Source: Deltaproteobacteria bacterium
GTDB lineage: Bacteria > Bdellovibrionota_C > UBA2361 > SZUA-149 > JAITKM01
Assembly: GCA_031278395.1 (NCBI GenBank)
Contig: JAITKM010000026.1
Coordinates: 1-14,564, forward strand
DNA: 14,564 bases
Direction of reading: 5' to 3'
The notes below the pieces were generated by a model that worked only from the letters and a program-made list of their open reading frames with translations, was not told where the DNA came from and made no database searches. How positions within the stretch are numbered: position 1 is the stretch's first letter; every line of letters starts with the position of its first letter. Positions 1 through 7,423 of this stretch are shown here, one piece after another. The translations under genes and the position numbers were made by a program.

Positions 1-1
1 A

Positions 2-106
2 ATTACAACTTACTCAAAACATTGTATTAATCTGAATCCACAACGTCGCGAAACTAAGTTGCGTCGGTTGAAAGAAATTTCATTATCATGCTTAAAAGTA
101 ACGTAA
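2..106 (+). CDS. 3' end of an unidentified gene (cut by left edge)
   Basis: A reading frame is open from base 2 to a TAA at 104-106 and gives a 34-residue basic tail that includes NPQRRETKLRRLKEISLS. The frame is entered from outside the window, so no start is visible. It converges on asnS, leaving only 21 bases between the two stop codons. The Arg/Lys-rich amphipathic stretch looks protein-like, but I do not recognise a family and a stretch this short could be open by chance. The sequence to the left of the window would settle it. Confidence 0.35.
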   Translation: MTTYSKHCINLNPQRRETKLRRLKEISLSCLKVT

Positions 107-127
107 CACCAATACTTACTTAAAAAA

Positions 128-1456
128 TTAAAACTCGCAAGAATTTGGAACGCGATAATACGGTATTACATCGCGAATATTTTGCATACCAGTTAACCAC
201 ATTAAGAATCTTTCGAAGCCCATACCACAACCAGAATGAGGACAACCACCAAACTTTCGCAAATTCAAATACCAATACATGTCTTCAGTTGAAACTCCTG
301 CAGTCTTCATTTTGGATTCCAATACGTCATAACGATACTCGCGTTCACTTCCGCCCATAACTTCGCCAGCATCTGGTAATAAAAAATCAACGCAATCAAC
401 CGTGCGTCCATCAGCGTTCTGCAACATATAAAACGCCTTAACCTCTTTCGGGTAATTCGTAACAAATACAGGCGCTTTAAAATACTCTTCAGTCAAAAAT
501 TTTTCATGTTCTTTTGCTAAATCTTCATTTTTATCTGGATTAATTTCAAAATTTTTGCCTGACTTTAGCATCAGCTCAATCGCGTCCTCATGTTTGATTC
601 TCGTAACTTTCGAGTTAACCACATTGTTTATACGCTTTTCTAAATCAACATTATTGTATTTCGATAAAAACGCAATTTCATCAGGACAAGCAAGCAGCGT
701 CTTGTGCGCAATAGTTTTTAACCAATCCTCTTCAAAATCCATTAATTGCGGCAAATGGCAAAATGCAATCTCTGGTTCGATGTGCCAATATTCATTTAAA
801 TGCGTTTTTGTATTTGAATTTTCAGCACGAAACGACGGTCCAAAAAGATATATTTTTCCAAACGCTAGGGCAAAAGTTTCACCCTCTAATTGCCCTGTTA
901 CGCAAAGTGAAGTTGGTTTGCCAAAAAAGTTATCTTTCGTTTTCGTCGTAACGTCAAATAAGTTACCAGCGCCCTCGCCGTCAATTCCAGTAAGAATCGG
1001 CGCTGCAACATTTAAAAATCCATTTTTCATAAAATACTCATGAATCACATAATACGCCGCCGAACGCACTCTAAAAACAGCTTGAAACAACCGCGTGCGG
1101 TTTCGCAAATATCCAACCTCGCGCAAAAATTCTAGTGTGTGTTTTTTGGGTTGAATTGGAAAATCGTCTGGACAATCGCCAACGACTTCAAGCGACAAAA
1201 TTTTCCACTCTGGTTCTCGCCCTTCAACAGTGGATGGAATTAACTCCACGTCTGCAGAAATTGCTGCTCCAATTTTTACGCTGTTGGCATTATTAACCGA
1301 ATTATCATAAATAAGCTGTGTCGCATTAAACTGCGAACCATCATAAATATCAATGAACCCAACGTCCTTTGATTTCCTATGATTGCGAACCCAACCTTTA
1401 ATTTTTTCTTGCGCCCCCAATTCTTTTATTTTTAATAATTCAATTAATCTATCCAT
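128..1456 (-). CDS. asnS: Asparaginyl-tRNA synthetase
   Basis: Class II aminoacyl-tRNA synthetase that attaches asparagine to tRNA-Asn in the cytoplasm. The N-terminal OB-fold anticodon-binding domain covers about residues 1-100 (GWVRNHRKSKDVGFIDIYDG near 21-40). The catalytic domain follows. It has the TGQLEGE segment typical of AsnRS at 188-194, motif 2 at 204-229 (LFGPSFRAENSNT, then HLNEYWHIEPE) and motif 3 at 409-417 (GCGMGFERF), followed by NIRDVIPYYRVP near the C-terminus. The 442-residue length is slightly short of the usual ~465. Threonine replaces the usual serine in the SGQL motif, and TKTHL replaces the more common TxRHL; neither is obviously disabling. There is no Shine-Dalgarno before the ATG. 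It is the last gene of the minus-strand block, 281 bases beyond trmB, so it probably has its own promoter. Its presence suggests tRNA-Asn is charged directly rather than only through Asp-tRNA amidation. Confidence 0.96.
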   Translation of the reverse strand: MDRLIELLKIKELGAQEKIKGWVRNHRKSKDVGFIDIYDGSQFNATQLIYDNSVNNANSVKIGAAISADVELIPSTVEGREPEWKILSLEVVGDCPDDFPIQPKKHTLEFLREVGYLRNRTRLFQAVFRVRSAAYYVIHEYFMKNGFLNVAAPILTGIDGEGAGNLFDVTTKTKDNFFGKPTSLCVTGQLEGETFALAFGKIYLFGPSFRAENSNTKTHLNEYWHIEPEIAFCHLPQLMDFEEDWLKTIAHKTLLACPDEIAFLSKYNNVDLEKRINNVVNSKVTRIKHEDAIELMLKSGKNFEINPDKNEDLAKEHEKFLTEEYFKAPVFVTNYPKEVKAFYMLQNADGRTVDCVDFLLPDAGEVMGGSEREYRYDVLESKMKTAGVSTEDMYWYLNLRKFGGCPHSGCGMGFERFLMWLTGMQNIRDVIPYYRVPNSCEF

Positions 1457-1464
1457 GTTTTTAT

Positions 1465-1493
1465 TTTATAATAAGATTAATAATAATGTCATG
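1465..1493 (-). promoter_or_regulatory. Possible asnS promoter
   Basis: On the minus strand an ATGACA hexamer (1488-1493) and a TATAAA hexamer (1465-1470) are separated by 17 bases, a sigma70-like arrangement. Transcription would begin within a few bases of the asnS ATG at 1456, giving a nearly leaderless message. That fits the lack of a ribosome binding site. The region is AT-rich, so chance matches are easy. Confidence 0.3.
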
Positions 1494-1511
1494 AAACATG
1501 CATAACACTAG

Positions 1512-1598
1512 TTATAATGCGATTTTTGATGTCGTAGCATTTTGGTTTTCTTTTGCCAATGATTTACTTATGTCCGAGTTAAAGAATCCGATGCCCAT
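1512..1598 (-). other. Doubtful small ORF upstream of asnS
   Basis: An ATG at 1598 opens a 28-codon frame ending at TAA 1512-1514. The same frame is open for 12 further codons upstream, and the whole reads as a hydrophobic segment (FIRKLFWIIFFMGIGFF) followed by a polar tail (NSDISKSLAKENQNATTS). This resembles a one-pass membrane peptide or the tail of a lost gene. No good ribosome site precedes the ATG, and the hydrophobic part lies in a local duplication (see 1601-1675). I do not recognise a family; chance is a real alternative. Confidence 0.18.
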
Positions 1599-1600
1599 AA

Positions 1601-1675
1601 AAAAGATAATCCAAAATAGTTTCCGGATAAACTCCTAAAAAGGTCGAATCAAAAGATAATCGAAAATATTTCTGG
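1601..1675. repeat. Imperfect direct repeat, 50-base period
   Basis: Two copies of about 25 bases, 1601-1626 and 1651-1675, share AAAAGATAATC then AAAATA, TTTC and GG, with two substitutions and one indel between them. They lie between trmB and asnS. The rest of the 281-base gap shows no clear gene, RNA or terminator. No function is evident. Confidence 0.55.
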
Positions 1676-1737
1676 CATCATTTTTCACCAAACGTTGTTA
1701 CTTCATGAACCATGCAACAGAAAAACGAACAAGTTGT

Positions 1738-2385
1738 CTAACCTTCAGCTTTTATTATATTTGCCAAAACGTAACAGATTGGAGAATTTTCACGTAAAAA
1801 CATAGCTTCAAATTCGGTTTGGATGTTTTCAGCTAAATATTCAGAATTATATAGGTCTGTTGTCTCTCTAATAATCTTAAAATCTTGAATACTATTTAAT
1901 AAGACTAAGACAGATTCAAAATATTCCATATGGTCAGTTTTAAATGAAAAGAAACCTCCAATCTTAATTCTTAACGCCAGCTTTGCTAAAAAATTTTGCG
2001 AAAGTAATCTATGCTTTTTCTGACGCGTCTTTGCCCAAGGGTCAGGAAAATTAATATATACTCCATCTAAACTACGCTCTGGGAAAAACTCATTAAACAG
2101 CTCACACGGACAATTCATAACCAACACTCTATTCGCAATATTATTGGCTTTAGCTTTTTCAATTGTGCGATACACCCGCTTAAACCTCAGCTCAAACCCA
2201 ATAAAAAGCCTTGCTTTGTCATGCTTAGCTAATTCAATTAAATGATTGCCAGCTCCAGAACAAAGTTCACAAATTATAGGAAAAGATTTAATTACCCTAG
2301 AAACAACTTCTTGCCCAACCTGCACATCCTTAAAACTAAAAATATTATCCTGAAATTCGAGAATCTTTTGTTTATATTGATTCAT
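1738..2385 (-). CDS. trmB: tRNA (guanine-N7-)-methyltransferase
   Basis: SAM-dependent enzyme of the TrmB family, which makes m7G at position 46 in the variable loop of tRNAs. The SAM-binding motif I is ICELCSGAGNHLIEL at 38-52. The family signature INFPDPWAKTRQKKHRL is at 111-127 (usual form NFPDPWPKxRHxKRRL, so Pro is replaced by Ala). The conserved KTD is at 149-151, and TEFEAMFL at 190-197 matches the C-terminal TxxExxF substrate-binding motif. The 215-residue length is normal. The ATG lies 9 bases after the stop of the lipoprotein gene with no Shine-Dalgarno, so translation is probably coupled to it. It is the fourth gene of the ileS-lspA-lipoprotein-trmB run. Confidence 0.94.
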   Translation of the reverse strand: MNQYKQKILEFQDNIFSFKDVQVGQEVVSRVIKSFPIICELCSGAGNHLIELAKHDKARLFIGFELRFKRVYRTIEKAKANNIANRVLVMNCPCELFNEFFPERSLDGVYINFPDPWAKTRQKKHRLLSQNFLAKLALRIKIGGFFSFKTDHMEYFESVLVLLNSIQDFKIIRETTDLYNSEYLAENIQTEFEAMFLRENSPICYVLANIIKAEG

Positions 2386-2394
2386 AACAATAAA

Positions 2395-3090
2395 TTAATT
2401 CTCAACAATCACCTCAACCCGACGATTTCTCGCTCTACCCGACTCAGTAGCATTATCAGCCACAGGTTTTTTCTTGCCAAATCCACGAACTTGAAGATTT
2501 TGCGGATTAACCCCTCGGCGCTCTAACGCGGCAGCCACAGCTTCTGCCCGTTCATATGAAAGCTGATAATTATAATTATCACTACCGATTGCATCCGTAT
2601 GACCTTCTACCGAAATCCTTCTCTGCACACTTTGAATTGTATCAGCAATTTTATTAATCTTAACCACAGCATCAGACCTTAAATTTGTTTTATTAAAATC
2701 AAATAAAACATCTGGCAAATTAATTAAAACCCCTCTCTCTGTCGCACGAGCATCTGTCCCCTGACGTTTTAATTCTTCAATCAACCTACGATTTTCATCT
2801 AACATCTGCTGTTGCTGATTAACCTGATTTTCAAGCCTAGCTGTTTCTACTTTGTTCTGTTCAGAAACATAGCCAATACCACTACCCGCTAAAGCTCCAA
2901 GTCCAGCCCCGATTGCAGTTCCATAACCAGCCTTACCAGTAGCTGCGCCAATAATCGCACCTGTGCCAGCTCCAACCGCCGCACCAATCCCAGCGCCCTT
3001 TGCCGTATCATTCATACCACCAACTTCTGAACAAGAAGCTGTAATCACCAACACACAACTTATTAAAATTAATGCATTAAACTTTAACAT
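2395..3090 (-). CDS. OmpA/Pal-family outer-membrane lipoprotein (YiaD-like)
   Basis: Predicted lipoprotein tying the outer membrane to peptidoglycan. Residues 1-19 form a signal peptide, and VITASC puts the lipidated cysteine at residue 20 (Thr at -3 is slightly atypical). Residues 31-74 are a glycine-zipper segment with repeated GAxxGA spacing. Residues 78-112 are a polar Gln/Glu-rich stretch likely to be coiled coil. Residues 120-231 are an OmpA C-terminal domain. Within it, GHTDAIGSDNYNYQLSYERA (Asp166) and GRARNRRVEV (Arg224) supply the Asp and Arg that bind diaminopimelate in this family. The domain order is closer to YiaD-type proteins than to classic Pal. The gene begins 11 bases after lspA, which encodes the peptidase expected to process it, and has the strong ribosome site at 3095-3101. 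Confidence 0.93.
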   Translation of the reverse strand: MLKFNALILISCVLVITASCSEVGGMNDTAKGAGIGAAVGAGTGAIIGAATGKAGYGTAIGAGLGALAGSGIGYVSEQNKVETARLENQVNQQQQMLDENRRLIEELKRQGTDARATERGVLINLPDVLFDFNKTNLRSDAVVKINKIADTIQSVQRRISVEGHTDAIGSDNYNYQLSYERAEAVAAALERRGVNPQNLQVRGFGKKKPVADNATESGRARNRRVEVIVEN

Positions 3091-3094
3091 AATT

Positions 3095-3101
3095 CCTCCT
3101 C
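3095..3101 (-). promoter_or_regulatory. Strong ribosome binding site of the lipoprotein gene
   Basis: GAGGAGG on the minus strand lies 4 bases before the ATG at 3090 and directly after the lspA stop TAA (3102-3104). Neighbouring lspA and trmB lack such a site, so the lipoprotein is probably translated at a higher level than the rest of the operon. Confidence 0.85.
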
Positions 3102-3659
3102 TTATTTTTTAAAAATTTTTAACAAGTGAAAAGTAAAATTTATAAATGAAAATCTTCTATACTCTCTGTAGTGATTTTGTTTAAAAAAAGATCTGATAAT
3201 CAACACCAAAACCCCCACACAGATTGCGCTGTCAGCGACGTTGAACGCAGGCCAATGAGAGCTTCCGACATAAAAATCTAAGAAATCAACCACATAATCA
3301 AACCTAATCCTATCGGCAATGTTGCCAATCGCGCCACCAACAATTAAAGCCAGAGCGCTCATAGCATAGCTATCACTTTTACGAAATTCTTTTAATATTA
3401 CACAAACCACCAGCAAAAGCGCCACCAAAGACAGACCGTTTAAAATAAAATGCCGCAATCCATCTGAAAGACCACTAAATATTCCAAACGCTGCACCCTT
3501 ATTATAAATTAAAGTTAAATTAAAAAATGGAACGACAGGTTTTGGCAAATTTAAGACCAACCAGCGTTCAGCCATAATTTTAGTTAGTTGATCCAACGCT
3601 ACAACCAACACAACAGTTAAATACAAATGCCAATATTTTTTAAAATTTAAAATTCCCAT
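3102..3659 (-). CDS. lspA: Lipoprotein signal peptidase (signal peptidase II)
   Basis: Inner-membrane aspartic protease that removes the signal peptide from diacylated prolipoproteins. Four hydrophobic segments are visible (about residues 11-29, 68-90, 98-117 and 141-158). Family motifs are in order: ALDQLTK at 21-27, YNKGAAFGI at 52-60, GGAIGNIADR at 108-117 and FNVADS at 139-144. The catalytic aspartates are Asp116 and Asp143. At 185 residues it is a little long because of a basic C-terminal tail. Its ATG overlaps the ileS stop by one base (TAATG), so it is translationally coupled to ileS, an arrangement common in bacteria. A likely substrate is encoded immediately downstream. Confidence 0.97.
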   Translation of the reverse strand: MGILNFKKYWHLYLTVVLVVALDQLTKIMAERWLVLNLPKPVVPFFNLTLIYNKGAAFGIFSGLSDGLRHFILNGLSLVALLLVVCVILKEFRKSDSYAMSALALIVGGAIGNIADRIRFDYVVDFLDFYVGSSHWPAFNVADSAICVGVLVLIIRSFFKQNHYREYRRFSFINFTFHLLKIFKK

Positions 3660-6600
3660 TAGGCTTGGATTCTCGATAAACCAATAATCACAGTCTTACC
3701 ATCAATTTCCTGCGGTTCAAGTACTGGCGGATAAACAGTTAGCGGCATAATTTCGCTTTCCGAAGAAACTGCTAACATATCCACAGCTAGAATTTCTTCC
3801 GCGACATAATCCCGATGCTTTTCTAAAGCAGTGGTTAACTGCGGACAGGCTGTCATATACTTAACAATAATTCTGTCTGCAACTTCAAAACCTGAAGCTT
3901 TTCTCAACTTCTGCACACGATTAACAAACTCACGTGCTAAACATTCAAGACGCAGTTCACTACTCAAGGTTGTATCCAACGAAATTGTAACTCGTCCTGA
4001 CGAAGCCGCCGCCTTAATTCCAGCATTAACTGTTCGCGTGATTAATAAATCAGCTTGCGACAATTCTTGAGTTAACGAACCAACCTCAAACACAACACTA
4101 CCGCCTTTTTCAATCTTCCAAATCTGTTCAGAAGAAAGCGTTTCAACATTCTTTTTTAGTTCCTGCATACCAGCTCCGCCGAATTTTGGTCCTAAGACTG
4201 CCCCTAACAATTTTGTGTTGAGCTGAGCTTTCAAAGATACATACTTTACTTCATCTGTCGTCCATTCAATATTCTTGATATTAAGTTCATCTTTAAGATA
4301 GGCATCAAACATCTTGACTAGCTCAAGAATACCGTGGTCTGGATAAATTACTGTTAGTTTAAGCAGAGGTTGACGAACTTTTAATCCCTGCTGATTTCGC
4401 AGTGTACGTCCAAGCAAAATCACTTCCTCAAAAATTTCCATTGCCTGTTCAAGTTCTGGCTCAATCCCAATGCCACCTAGCTCTTTAACAGTTGGAAATG
4501 AATTTAAATGCACACTTTCAGAATTTAAACCAACCATACCCTGACTTAAATTTTTAAAAATCTCTTCAGTTGTAAATGGCGCAAGCGGCGCAAGAACCCG
4601 CACAAAAGTTAGTAACACGCGATGTAGTGTAGCGTAAGCGCAATATTTATCCGCTATTTCTTCAGGACTATTCCCAACCCAAAAACGTCGACGATTTAAA
4701 CGAATATACCAATTGGTCAATTGATCAACAAAATCCAGGATTGGCGGTATTGCGGCATATAGTTTATAATTAGACAGTGCATAATCTACAGCTTCAATCA
4801 GCGATGCGGTCTTAGATAAAATCCACCTATCCAGCAAATTCTGCGACGCAGACTGTTCTACAAATTGCTCAGGTGACCACTTATCAACCAAAGCATATGT
4901 AACCAAGAAATTATAAGCATTCCAAAGTGGGAGCAAGGTTTGTCTTAAAACATTCTTCACCCCATTATCACTAAATCGTAGATCTTCAGCACGAGTTGCC
5001 GCAGAGCTTAGCAAATACAAACGCATTGCATCTGCGCCATATGTATCCATTATTATATCTGGCGCAGTATAGTTTCTAAGCGATTTGGACATTTTGCGCC
5101 CGTCTTCAGCTAATAAAATTCCATTAACCACTACATTTTTAAAAGCTGGACACTTAAACAATGACGTTGACAAAACAAGTAAGGTATAGAACCAGCCGCG
5201 CGTTTGATCAATTCCTTCAGCAATAAAGTCAGCTGGAAAATTCTGTAAAAACTCTTCCTTATTCTCGAAGGGATAATGCTTCTGCGCATATGGCATGGAG
5301 CCGCTTTCAAACCAGCAGTCTAAAATCTCTGGGATTCTTTGCATTTGCGCGCCACACTTTTCACATTTGAAAGTTAGCTTATCAATAAAATGAGTATGTA
5401 AATCTGTAACAGTCTGTCTAGTTTTTTCTTCCAGTTCTTTGATAGAACAGATACAAACTTTATGCCCACAGACACAGCGCCAGATTGGAATTGGTGTTCC
5501 CCAAAAACGATTACGCGAAATTGCCCAATCTCTTGCCTCTGCCAACCAGTTACCAAAACGTCCTTCTTTTACATACTCTGGCACCCAATTAATTTGTTTG
5601 TTGTTCTCAACCAGCTCGTCACGCAATTGTTCCACCCGCACAAACCAAGTTGAAATTGGTTTATGTATTAACGGGGTTTGAGTGCGATAGCAGAATGGAT
5701 ACGAGTGTTCAAAAGTAGTATGCTTAACTAAGGCACCTTTTTCTTTTAAGTCCGCGATAATTTTTGTTTCAGCGGCTTTCATATTAAGCCCGCAATAGTC
5801 TGGCACTTGATTAGTAAAGTTACCACTTTCGTCAAGCGGATCAACAATTGGTATTCCCTTTTCCAGAAACAACTCTAAGTCTTCTTCACCGTAAGAAGCA
5901 CAGTGTACAAGTCCTGTTCCATCTTCAGCTGTAACAAAGTCGCCATGATAAATACGAAATGCTTTAGTACCGCGCTGATCTTCAAAATAAGAAAAGAAAG
6001 GGGTATATTGCAGACCAATTAGTTGTTCACCGGCAACTTCAGCTAAAACAACTGGCAGAGATGAATCTTTGCTATTTTCTGGCGGCTGCGCAGACACTAT
6101 GACTTTTCCAAAAACTTCTTCAACCAGTGGACTTACCACCAGCGCTATTTCATTATCTTTTAGATTGAGGACCAGCGAGTATTTTAAATCTTTGTGAACA
6201 GCAATTGCCATATTACTTGGAATTGTCCAAGGTGTCGAAGTCCAAATATAAACACAAACTGGCAACTCCTTAATATCTAGCGGACAATATATTTCTGGCG
6301 AAGGTTCGGAGATGCCAAACAAACTAAAAATGTCGCCATGTAAAACTGCCCTTAAGGTAATTGAATGATCTTGGGTCTGTTGATAATTTTGTCCACTTTC
6401 AAAATTACTAAGTGGTGTGTTCATTGCCCATGAATAGGGAACGCTTTTCATGCCTTCATAAATCAGTCCTTGATCCCATAAACTTTTTAAGATCCACCAT
6501 ACTGTCTCCATAAACTGTGGATCCATTGTTTTATATTCGTCGGACAAATCCACCCAGCGCCCAGAACGTTCAACAAAACGGTGCCATTCGTTACTATATT

Positions 6601-6988
6601 TAAGAACAATTTTGCGGCACTCTTCATTAAAATTATCTATGCCAAATTCGCGAATTTCTTTGGCGCCGTTGATTTTGAGTGCATTTTGCACCATTGTTTC
6701 AACTGGTACGCCATGGCAGTCCCAACCAAAACGACGCTCTACGTAATAACCTTTCATGGTAAAGTAGCGCCCAATAACGTCTTTAATTGTACCAGCTAAA
6801 AGATGTCCATAGTGTGGCAATCCAGTGGCAAATGGCGGACCATCATAAAACGAGTAAGCTGGTCGTAAAGTTACGCCATCAGCTTGAAACTTACTCATTG
6901 ACCTGTAAAAGACATTATTATCTTTCCAGAATTTTAGTATTGTTTCTTCCAACTTAGGAAAAGATACTTCGTTAGTTATGGGGTACAT
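3659..6988 (-). CDS. ileS: Isoleucyl-tRNA synthetase, long eukaryote-like type
   Basis: Class I synthetase that charges tRNA-Ile and hydrolyses mis-made Val-tRNA-Ile. The HIGH motif appears as HYGH at 59-62 and KMSKS at 632-636 (DGRKMSKSLRNY). The editing (CP1) domain lies between, with TSTPWTIPSN at 250-259 and GTGLVHCASYGEED at 357-370. A metal-binding-like cysteine group is at 505-514 and 542-545 (CVCGHKVCIC, then CEKC). The C-terminal anticodon-binding region runs from about 740 to the end. The length (1109) and the motif spacing match the eukaryotic/archaeal-like class found in some bacteria rather than the ~940-residue E. coli type. The editing motif reads HCASYGEED where I would expect HxAPxFGEED, one residue shorter. 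The gene has a strong ribosome site and heads the lspA-lipoprotein-trmB operon. Confidence 0.97.
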   Translation of the reverse strand: MYPITNEVSFPKLEETILKFWKDNNVFYRSMSKFQADGVTLRPAYSFYDGPPFATGLPHYGHLLAGTIKDVIGRYFTMKGYYVERRFGWDCHGVPVETMVQNALKINGAKEIREFGIDNFNEECRKIVLKYSNEWHRFVERSGRWVDLSDEYKTMDPQFMETVWWILKSLWDQGLIYEGMKSVPYSWAMNTPLSNFESGQNYQQTQDHSITLRAVLHGDIFSLFGISEPSPEIYCPLDIKELPVCVYIWTSTPWTIPSNMAIAVHKDLKYSLVLNLKDNEIALVVSPLVEEVFGKVIVSAQPPENSKDSSLPVVLAEVAGEQLIGLQYTPFFSYFEDQRGTKAFRIYHGDFVTAEDGTGLVHCASYGEEDLELFLEKGIPIVDPLDESGNFTNQVPDYCGLNMKAAETKIIADLKEKGALVKHTTFEHSYPFCYRTQTPLIHKPISTWFVRVEQLRDELVENNKQINWVPEYVKEGRFGNWLAEARDWAISRNRFWGTPIPIWRCVCGHKVCICSIKELEEKTRQTVTDLHTHFIDKLTFKCEKCGAQMQRIPEILDCWFESGSMPYAQKHYPFENKEEFLQNFPADFIAEGIDQTRGWFYTLLVLSTSLFKCPAFKNVVVNGILLAEDGRKMSKSLRNYTAPDIIMDTYGADAMRLYLLSSAATRAEDLRFSDNGVKNVLRQTLLPLWNAYNFLVTYALVDKWSPEQFVEQSASQNLLDRWILSKTASLIEAVDYALSNYKLYAAIPPILDFVDQLTNWYIRLNRRRFWVGNSPEEIADKYCAYATLHRVLLTFVRVLAPLAPFTTEEIFKNLSQGMVGLNSESVHLNSFPTVKELGGIGIEPELEQAMEIFEEVILLGRTLRNQQGLKVRQPLLKLTVIYPDHGILELVKMFDAYLKDELNIKNIEWTTDEVKYVSLKAQLNTKLLGAVLGPKFGGAGMQELKKNVETLSSEQIWKIEKGGSVVFEVGSLTQELSQADLLITRTVNAGIKAAASSGRVTISLDTTLSSELRLECLAREFVNRVQKLRKASGFEVADRIIVKYMTACPQLTTALEKHRDYVAEEILAVDMLAVSSESEIMPLTVYPPVLEPQEIDGKTVIIGLSRIQA

Positions 6989-6994
6989 ATTTAA

Positions 6995-7000
6995 CCTCCT
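6995..7000 (-). promoter_or_regulatory. Strong ribosome binding site of ileS
   Basis: AGGAGG on the minus strand lies 6 bases upstream of the ileS ATG at 6988. It supports this start over any internal one. A TATAAT hexamer at 7005-7010 is too close to this site to be a useful promoter for ileS. Confidence 0.85.
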
Positions 7001-7014
7001 AGAAATTATACATA

Positions 7015-7131
7015 TTATTTATTAAACTTATGGAAAAGAATCCTAACAATTATGGAAATAAACCCAACCCCAAAAGCAATAAAAAAAACAAAATACGGCG
7101 CATGACCATGCCTGTTTTTATCGGAAATCAC
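7015..7131 (-). pseudogene. Possible small membrane protein or remnant before ileS
   Basis: A frame running to TAA 7015-7017, 26 bases before the ileS ATG, reads VISDKNRHGHAPYFVFF, then IAFGVGFISIIVRILFHKFN. That is one good membrane segment of about 20 residues ending in a basic tail, as in small inner-membrane proteins. The only start in frame is GTG at 7131, with no ribosome site. The frame stays open upstream through the dispersed repeat (7141-7193), where it reads EPHTRKPPEPQTRENQKS, but reaches a stop without a start codon. It may be the surviving tail of a gene whose beginning was replaced by repeats. I do not recognise a family, and chance is possible. Confidence 0.3.
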
Positions 7132-7142
7132 AAGAGATTTTT

Positions 7143-7193
7143 GGTTTTCTCTGGTCTGGGGTTCTGGTGGTTTTCTGGTATGGGGTTCTTTTT
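7143..7193 (+). repeat. Dispersed repeat, two tandem copies
   Basis: Two adjacent copies of the GGTTTTCT(CT)GGTNTGGGGTTCT unit start at 7143 and 7169. The second (TTTTCTGGTATGGGGTTC from 7171) is the better match to copies elsewhere in the window. Both are G-rich on the plus strand. They sit in the 435-base gap between tyrS and ileS (6989-7423). Apart from the repeats, the ileS ribosome site and the possible remnant at 7015-7131, this gap is plain AT-rich DNA. Confidence 0.7.
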
Positions 7194-7288
7194 ATTATTT
7201 TTTTAGTATTTTAAATATTTATAACATATTTAATTTATTTTATATTTTTTCAGGTATCTAAATGTGAAAGTAACCCCATACCAGAAAA
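7171..7288. repeat. Inverted-repeat element, about 118 bp
   Basis: The 17 bases 7171-7187 (TTTTCTGGTATGGGGTT) are perfectly inverted at 7272-7288. Similarity continues inward (CTTTT against AAAGT) and outward (GG against CC). The 84 bases between the arms are very AT-rich with no ORF. The layout resembles a small MITE-like element with terminal inverted repeats, or a transcript hairpin with a long loop. No target-site duplication is visible. Confidence 0.6.
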
Positions 7289-7291
7289 ACC
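7266..7291 (-). repeat. Dispersed repeat copy (GGGTTAC subtype)
   Basis: On the minus strand this reads GGTTTTTCTGGTATGGGG followed by TTACTTTC. It forms the right arm of the inverted pair at 7171-7288. It has an extra A (GGGTTACTTT) compared with the GGGTTCTTTT copies, as do those at 7390 and 11921. Confidence 0.7.
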
Positions 7292-7389
7292 ATAGTTACT
7301 CTTAAGGACGATTTTTTTTAGGTTTTAAAAACTACCAGAGAATCATATATCGTTAAATATTTTACAAAATTTCCATTGAAATTTATGAC

Positions 7390-7422
7390 TAAAAGTAACC
7401 CCATACCAAAAATTTACCAGAG
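7390..7422 (-). repeat. Dispersed repeat copy abutting the tyrS stop
   Basis: The minus strand reads CTCTGGTAAATTTT, then TGGTATGGGGTTACTTTTA. The plus-strand core AAAGTAACCCCATACCA is identical to the copy at 7268-7284 and in the same orientation. It ends one base before the tyrS stop codon (7424-7426), so it lies in the tyrS 3' untranslated region. Confidence 0.7.
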
Positions 7423-7423
7423 T

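Noticed and set aside
92-127. Terminator between the left-edge gene and asnS
   Set aside because: Only a six-base AAGTAA/TTACTT stem with a large loop and a short T run; too weak. A faint resemblance to the dispersed repeat (AAAAGTAAC) is also too slight.
2242-2526. Plus-strand ORF antisense to trmB and the lipoprotein gene
   Set aside because: It is a shadow of two well-supported genes.
7143-7422. CRISPR array
   Set aside because: Repeats are short, variable, in both orientations and irregularly spaced, with no cas genes nearby.
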